From assembly GCA_001751225.1 (NCBI GenBank), contig MAXT01000017.1:1-7359 (forward strand): 7,359 nt of DNA, written 5' to 3'. Position 1 is the stretch's first letter. Every line of letters begins with the position of its first letter. The notes beneath the pieces are model-generated. The model was not told the origin of the DNA, did no database searches, and saw only the letters and a list, made by a program, of their open reading frames with translations. This document shows, one piece after another, positions 7,001 through 7,359 of the stretch. A program made the translations under genes and the position numbers. The stretch comes from Desulfuromonadales bacterium C00003107 (GTDB lineage Bacteria; Desulfobacterota; Desulfuromonadia; Desulfuromonadales; Syntrophotaleaceae).

Positions 7001-7359
7001 CTACTAACGGACCGCGACCGAAACGGTGCTGGCGAGGACGGTCAACTGGCCGCTCTGCACAGCCAGCTTGCCGAACTTGAACCGGAGAAGCAAAGCCAGT
7101 GGCTCCACGAACAGATTGCCCAGGAGGTCTCGCAAGTGCTGGGCCTTTCTGCAGCCCAGATCGACATCAACGAGCGCTTTGCCAATATGGGCATCGATTC
7201 CCTTTCAGCCGTGGAATTGGGTGTCGGCCTGCGCGAAACCCTCGGGGCCGAATTCTCGACGGTCAACCTGCTCAATATTGCCTCGATAAACCGGCTGGCA
7301 ACAGAAATCCACGACAAGCTCGGGCTTTATACCCCCGGCGGTTTCAAGTTCGAAGTGCA
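1010..7359 (+). CDS. Type I polyketide synthase, KS-AT-DH-psiKR-ER-KR-ACP (3' end outside window)
   Basis: This frame is open for 2116 complete codons with no stop and continues past the right edge. It encodes a cytosolic multidomain megasynthase that extends an acyl thioester with units from malonyl-type CoA and then processes the beta-carbon. In order it shows ketosynthase (about 2-430), acyltransferase (541-825), dehydratase (902-1175), a catalytically empty structural KR half (1185-1425), enoylreductase-like region (1433-1734), ketoreductase (1751-1937) and acyl carrier protein (2031-2104). The KS starts almost at residue 1, so no loading module or N-terminal docking helix is present. Every domain except the ER keeps its key residues. 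The architecture resembles single-module reducing or iterative PKSs, including those that make lipid or capsule acyl chains; the product cannot be told from this window. After the ACP the chain continues with GLYTPGGFKFEV, and whether a thioesterase or other domain follows is unseen. The divergent XRE gene probably regulates it. Confidence 0.97.
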   Translation, partial: MKTPIAVIGIGCRYPGGADSPEAFWSLACNGTDAIRDVPADRWDSRLFFSPNVQKPGKAYVRKAGFLKEPLFDFDALFFGISPREADVLDPQQRLLLEVAYEAIEDAGLPLEKLKHSRTGVFIGGFTLDNMLEQLNLSNLDLTDSFTPASLTMTMLSNRLSYTFGLQGPSMTIDTACSSSLVATHLGCQSIWTGESEMAIVGGVNVLLRPEFFVMLAKGKFISTHGRCRAYDQGASGYVRAEGAGTAILKPLPKAIEDGDHIWAVIHNTGVNQDGTTAGISSPNQFAQEALLRQVLQDSSISPGDIHYVEAHGTGTQAGDRAETTALHNVLAEGRGPDEKCHVGSIKTNIGHAESAAGIAGLIKAIQVVGHGKIPPNLHFETPNPEIPFDKMCIKIPTQLEDWPNPEARRLACVSSFGYGGTNAAAVLEAPPQITPDKTLPAGDDEEPVLAVIPISARNRSALKDLAKRYADYLEEQPDISWNDLLHTLSHRRSQFKHRAAFLASNATTLQQSLSEFAQDGMPSGASTGDASSDAALPLTFVYTGMGPQHPGMGMELFQQEKVFRDTMLRCEEIFKELSGRSILDEIRKTGPDSRMGDTRISQPANFFIQAALTDLLASWGIRPDIVVGHSVGEVASAYASGALSLKDALLVSYHRGRLQQTLSGTGSMLAVELTEAEAQELLNELPEVSIAAINGPSSLTLAGDTQQLETAQSILKEMDRFNKFMKVTIPFHSPKMNAIELELETALRSLTPQPATIPLYSTVSGTRLNGPELDGEYWWLNVRQTVRFAEAVGNIAADNQDCNYLEIGPHPVLRASLLQSLNETKTTGKPVQTLNRKTEEVATLRQSLGELFCLGYEPQWEELSAAKGRYIKLPRYPWQREEHRIRRTARAQNQLQTASEHPLLGCQVDTAAPSWQVEIGGELHPYIEDHRVSGEVVVPGAAYLEAGLGAHKVHRGSEPCVLENLAFHNMLVLDPQTSTRMSVTVDPKTGRYEVHSRPTEDHATWTLHATGTIADGGPKQQQVDLISRQAICTEAQAIPDFYEKLSDMGLVYGPSFQTVAGLHISPDGQAVLARIESQIPKEEDYLLHPTLIDGTFQALVTLAQGQDGEGAGPMVPVAIDRFAFHRPPTGTFYAFAALTHCDEQQLTADLSFFEENGEVIAHLQGVKCQRVMAQDQAREDLEQYFYEHAWVPEVLDELSPRQGVDQEQWLILGDRTAAEPIIEEFSRRGIEHLLVERGEKTCLKGESPILRPDDLSGMMELVEMKAQSGLTHVLHLWSLHPSPQDDLQSQIVAGTMPLRNLVEALRANLGQQPLNIISATQQAHVVADGDRGQNLAAAPISAFARLVENEYVNIRFQHMDFANQTNFHSLAASLLLADSHEREIAVRSETLWLRRLKRAPFLGAAEKCATHLCNCADNCVELQPPAAQDEQPVLFRETARIEPGPQEMEIRLHSASLQPSQLSNSAKSDTKQPINFSGIVTKTGEGVDHLQVGDNVMGIGHGPLRSFYMAPAQTVILKPQGVSALAATGLTELLGAYHALSKIARLKRGERLLICNAASPEGLAAIKVANWIGADVFATTDSMETAQDLKTQGVGKVYTTRGPALDEELAADTQGKGLDVVLTMTSTKSLTGNFRSLASCGRIVEIGSRQPQEDLHLPQIALQKNLIFASADINRLLVEKPRQCRDLLAEVAALLADGCLSSLPVTAFAADQLDAALDPTSLPLGGLAITFEGTEVQAETDTCEPLFREDGTYLVTGGTKGFGLEVAKWIADQGGGTLLLVSRSGADETTLQATSEMEATGTQVVTRAGDIGDESAIEKLIAETGQALPPLRGVFHAAVILEDALLADLTAESLARTLHAKVGGLLHLDKHTRKCPLEVFMTFSSVSALIGNTGQTSYVVGNAFLDAFAHYRRSQGLPATSINFGAISDVGILKKRAHIEDFFRRHGVHSMKPLATCQLLGRVLRADLAQAGIFDVDWATLSMAMPIVQSSPVFDELLTDRDRNGAGEDGQLAALHSQLAELEPEKQSQWLHEQIAQEVSQVLGLSAAQIDINERFANMGIDSLSAVELGVGLRETLGAEFSTVNLLNIASINRLATEIHDKLGLYTPGGFKFEV
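1013..2299 (+). other. PKS ketosynthase (KS) domain
   Basis: Residues about 2-430 form a condensing enzyme of the thiolase fold that accepts an acyl chain on cysteine and joins it to the ACP-bound extender. The opening IAVIGIGCRYPGG, the active-site cysteine in DTACSSS (C177), the histidine in EAHGTGT (H312) and the KTNIGH motif (K347, H352) are all present. The domain closes with SSFGYGGTN. C177 is intact and not replaced by Gln, so this is an elongating KS and not a decarboxylating KSQ loading domain. The usual GDPIEA after EAHGTGT reads GDRAET here, a mild divergence. Confidence 0.97.
2630..3484 (+). other. PKS acyltransferase (AT) domain, probably malonyl-type
   Basis: Residues about 541-825 load the extender unit onto the ACP. 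The domain opens with TGMGPQHPGMG, has the nucleophile in GHSVGE (S631), the conserved arginine region YHRGRLQQ, and ends near IGPHPVL. The specificity motif, HAFH in malonyl and YASH in methylmalonyl ATs, reads IPFH (730-733). The Phe and the hydrophobic residue after the active serine (V632 rather than Gln) favour malonyl-CoA, but the first two positions are atypical. The post-AT linker carries the standard LPRYPWQRE near residues 874-882. Confidence 0.93.
3713..4534 (+). other. PKS dehydratase (DH) domain, predicted active
   Basis: Residues about 902-1175 form a double-hotdog dehydratase that removes water from the beta-hydroxyacyl-ACP. It starts with HPLLG (902-906). The first catalytic motif HxxxGxxxxP is intact as HRVSGEVVVP (H931, G935, P940). 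The YGPxF motif is seen as YGPSF (1053-1057), and the second catalytic motif DxxxQ is DGTFQ (D1094, Q1098). All hallmark residues are kept, so elimination to a double bond is expected. Confidence 0.93.
4562..5284 (+). other. Structural KR subdomain (psiKR) between DH and ER
   Basis: Residues about 1185-1425 look like the truncated, non-catalytic Rossmann half that pairs with the downstream catalytic KR in fully reducing modules. It opens with YEHAWVPE, has a beta-strand WLILGD (1210-1215) where a dinucleotide loop would begin, and contains GLTHVLHLWSL (1270-1280), which fits a central strand. No TGGxGxxG and no YxxxN are present. The segment length matches the usual spacing of this subdomain. 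A methyltransferase is unlikely because the segment is too short and no SAM-binding glycine motif is evident. Confidence 0.75.
5306..6211 (+). other. PKS enoylreductase-like (ER) domain, motifs degenerate
   Basis: Residues about 1433-1734 follow the medium-chain reductase fold of PKS ERs. Recognisable landmarks are GIVTKTGEGVDHLQVGDNVMG, the AYHAL helix, the GLAAIKVANWIGADVFAT stretch and CGRIVEIGSR. The functional motifs are lost. The NADPH-binding HAxAGGVG is CNAASPEG (1556-1563), without the double glycine. The usual LNFRDVL on the substrate side is replaced by SLQPSQL (1457-1463). The GSECAGxV segment is INFSGIV, and VLNSLAGE is replaced by a segment starting VVLTMTSTKSL (from 1621). I infer an inactive or structural ER, so the module would stop at the enoyl stage unless a separate ER acts in trans. 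Confidence 0.85.
6260..6820 (+). other. PKS ketoreductase (KR) catalytic domain, B-type-like, predicted active
   Basis: Residues about 1751-1937 form the NADPH-dependent short-chain reductase half. The cofactor loop is TGGTKGFG (1757-1764). Catalytic K1862, S1886, Y1899 and N1903 (YVVGN) sit at the classical spacings: Ser 13 and Lys 37 before Tyr. The B-type LDD fingerprint appears as LED (1842-1844) with its final Asp, 55 residues before Tyr, kept. The A-type Trp is absent. A B-type, D-configured beta-hydroxyl is therefore predicted, which suits a following dehydratase that makes a trans double bond. Confidence 0.93.
7100..7321 (+). other. PKS acyl carrier protein (ACP) domain
   Basis: Residues about 2031-2104 form a four-helix carrier domain. 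The phosphopantetheine site is GIDSL with S2064. The upstream helix (QIAQEVSQVLGL) and downstream recognition helix (SAVELGVGLRETLG) match carrier domains of type I PKSs. There is one ACP in the visible part. The chain goes on for at least 12 residues past it. Confidence 0.95.

Overview
The window holds two recognisable genes facing away from each other across a 345-base AT-rich control region. A short XRE-family repressor gene lies on the minus strand (218-664). A very large type I polyketide synthase (PKS) gene starts on the plus strand at 1010 and runs off the right edge, with 2116 residues visible and no stop. The left 217 bases hold at most the tail of another plus-strand gene (3-89) and nothing else I can identify. 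I see no tRNA, rRNA, CRISPR array, insertion sequence or attachment site. The PKS is mid-GC and begins at its ketosynthase after a Shine-Dalgarno sequence; the flanking DNA is clearly AT-richer. This fits a Gram-negative bacterium, perhaps a proteobacterium, but I cannot name the genus from sequence alone, and the regulator-plus-PKS island could have been acquired horizontally.

The synthase has the order KS-AT-DH-(structural pseudo-KR)-ER-KR-ACP, the layout of a complete reducing module. Catalytic residues are visible in KS (C177, H312, H352), AT (S631), DH (H931, D1094), KR (K1862, S1886, Y1899, N1903) and ACP (S2064). The ER is the exception. The fold can be followed from end to end, but the nucleotide-binding glycine motif and the usual substrate-side motif are both replaced, so it is probably a dead or structural ER. 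The predicted outcome per cycle is ketoreduction and dehydration to an alpha,beta-unsaturated thioester, unless an ER acts in trans. The AT looks malonyl-type but has an unusual IPFH specificity motif. No loading module or N-terminal docking helix precedes the KS, which suggests a stand-alone, possibly iterative enzyme or the first enzyme of a pathway.

The control region is the other interesting part. The repressor gene has a good sigma70-type promoter (TTGACA, 17-base spacer, TATATA) whose predicted start point falls on the A of the ATG, so its mRNA may be leaderless, as for lambda cI transcribed from PRM. The PKS has a perfect TTGACA and a TATATT -10 with a long 19-base spacer. A perfect 17-base interrupted palindrome (CCGAATA-TTA-TATTCGG) covers that -10, which is where a repressor operator would be expected. 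A roughly 154-base leader follows and contains a nested 54-base hairpin shortly before the ribosome binding site. The simplest model is a CI-like XRE repressor that silences the adjacent PKS and perhaps itself; this is inference from layout.
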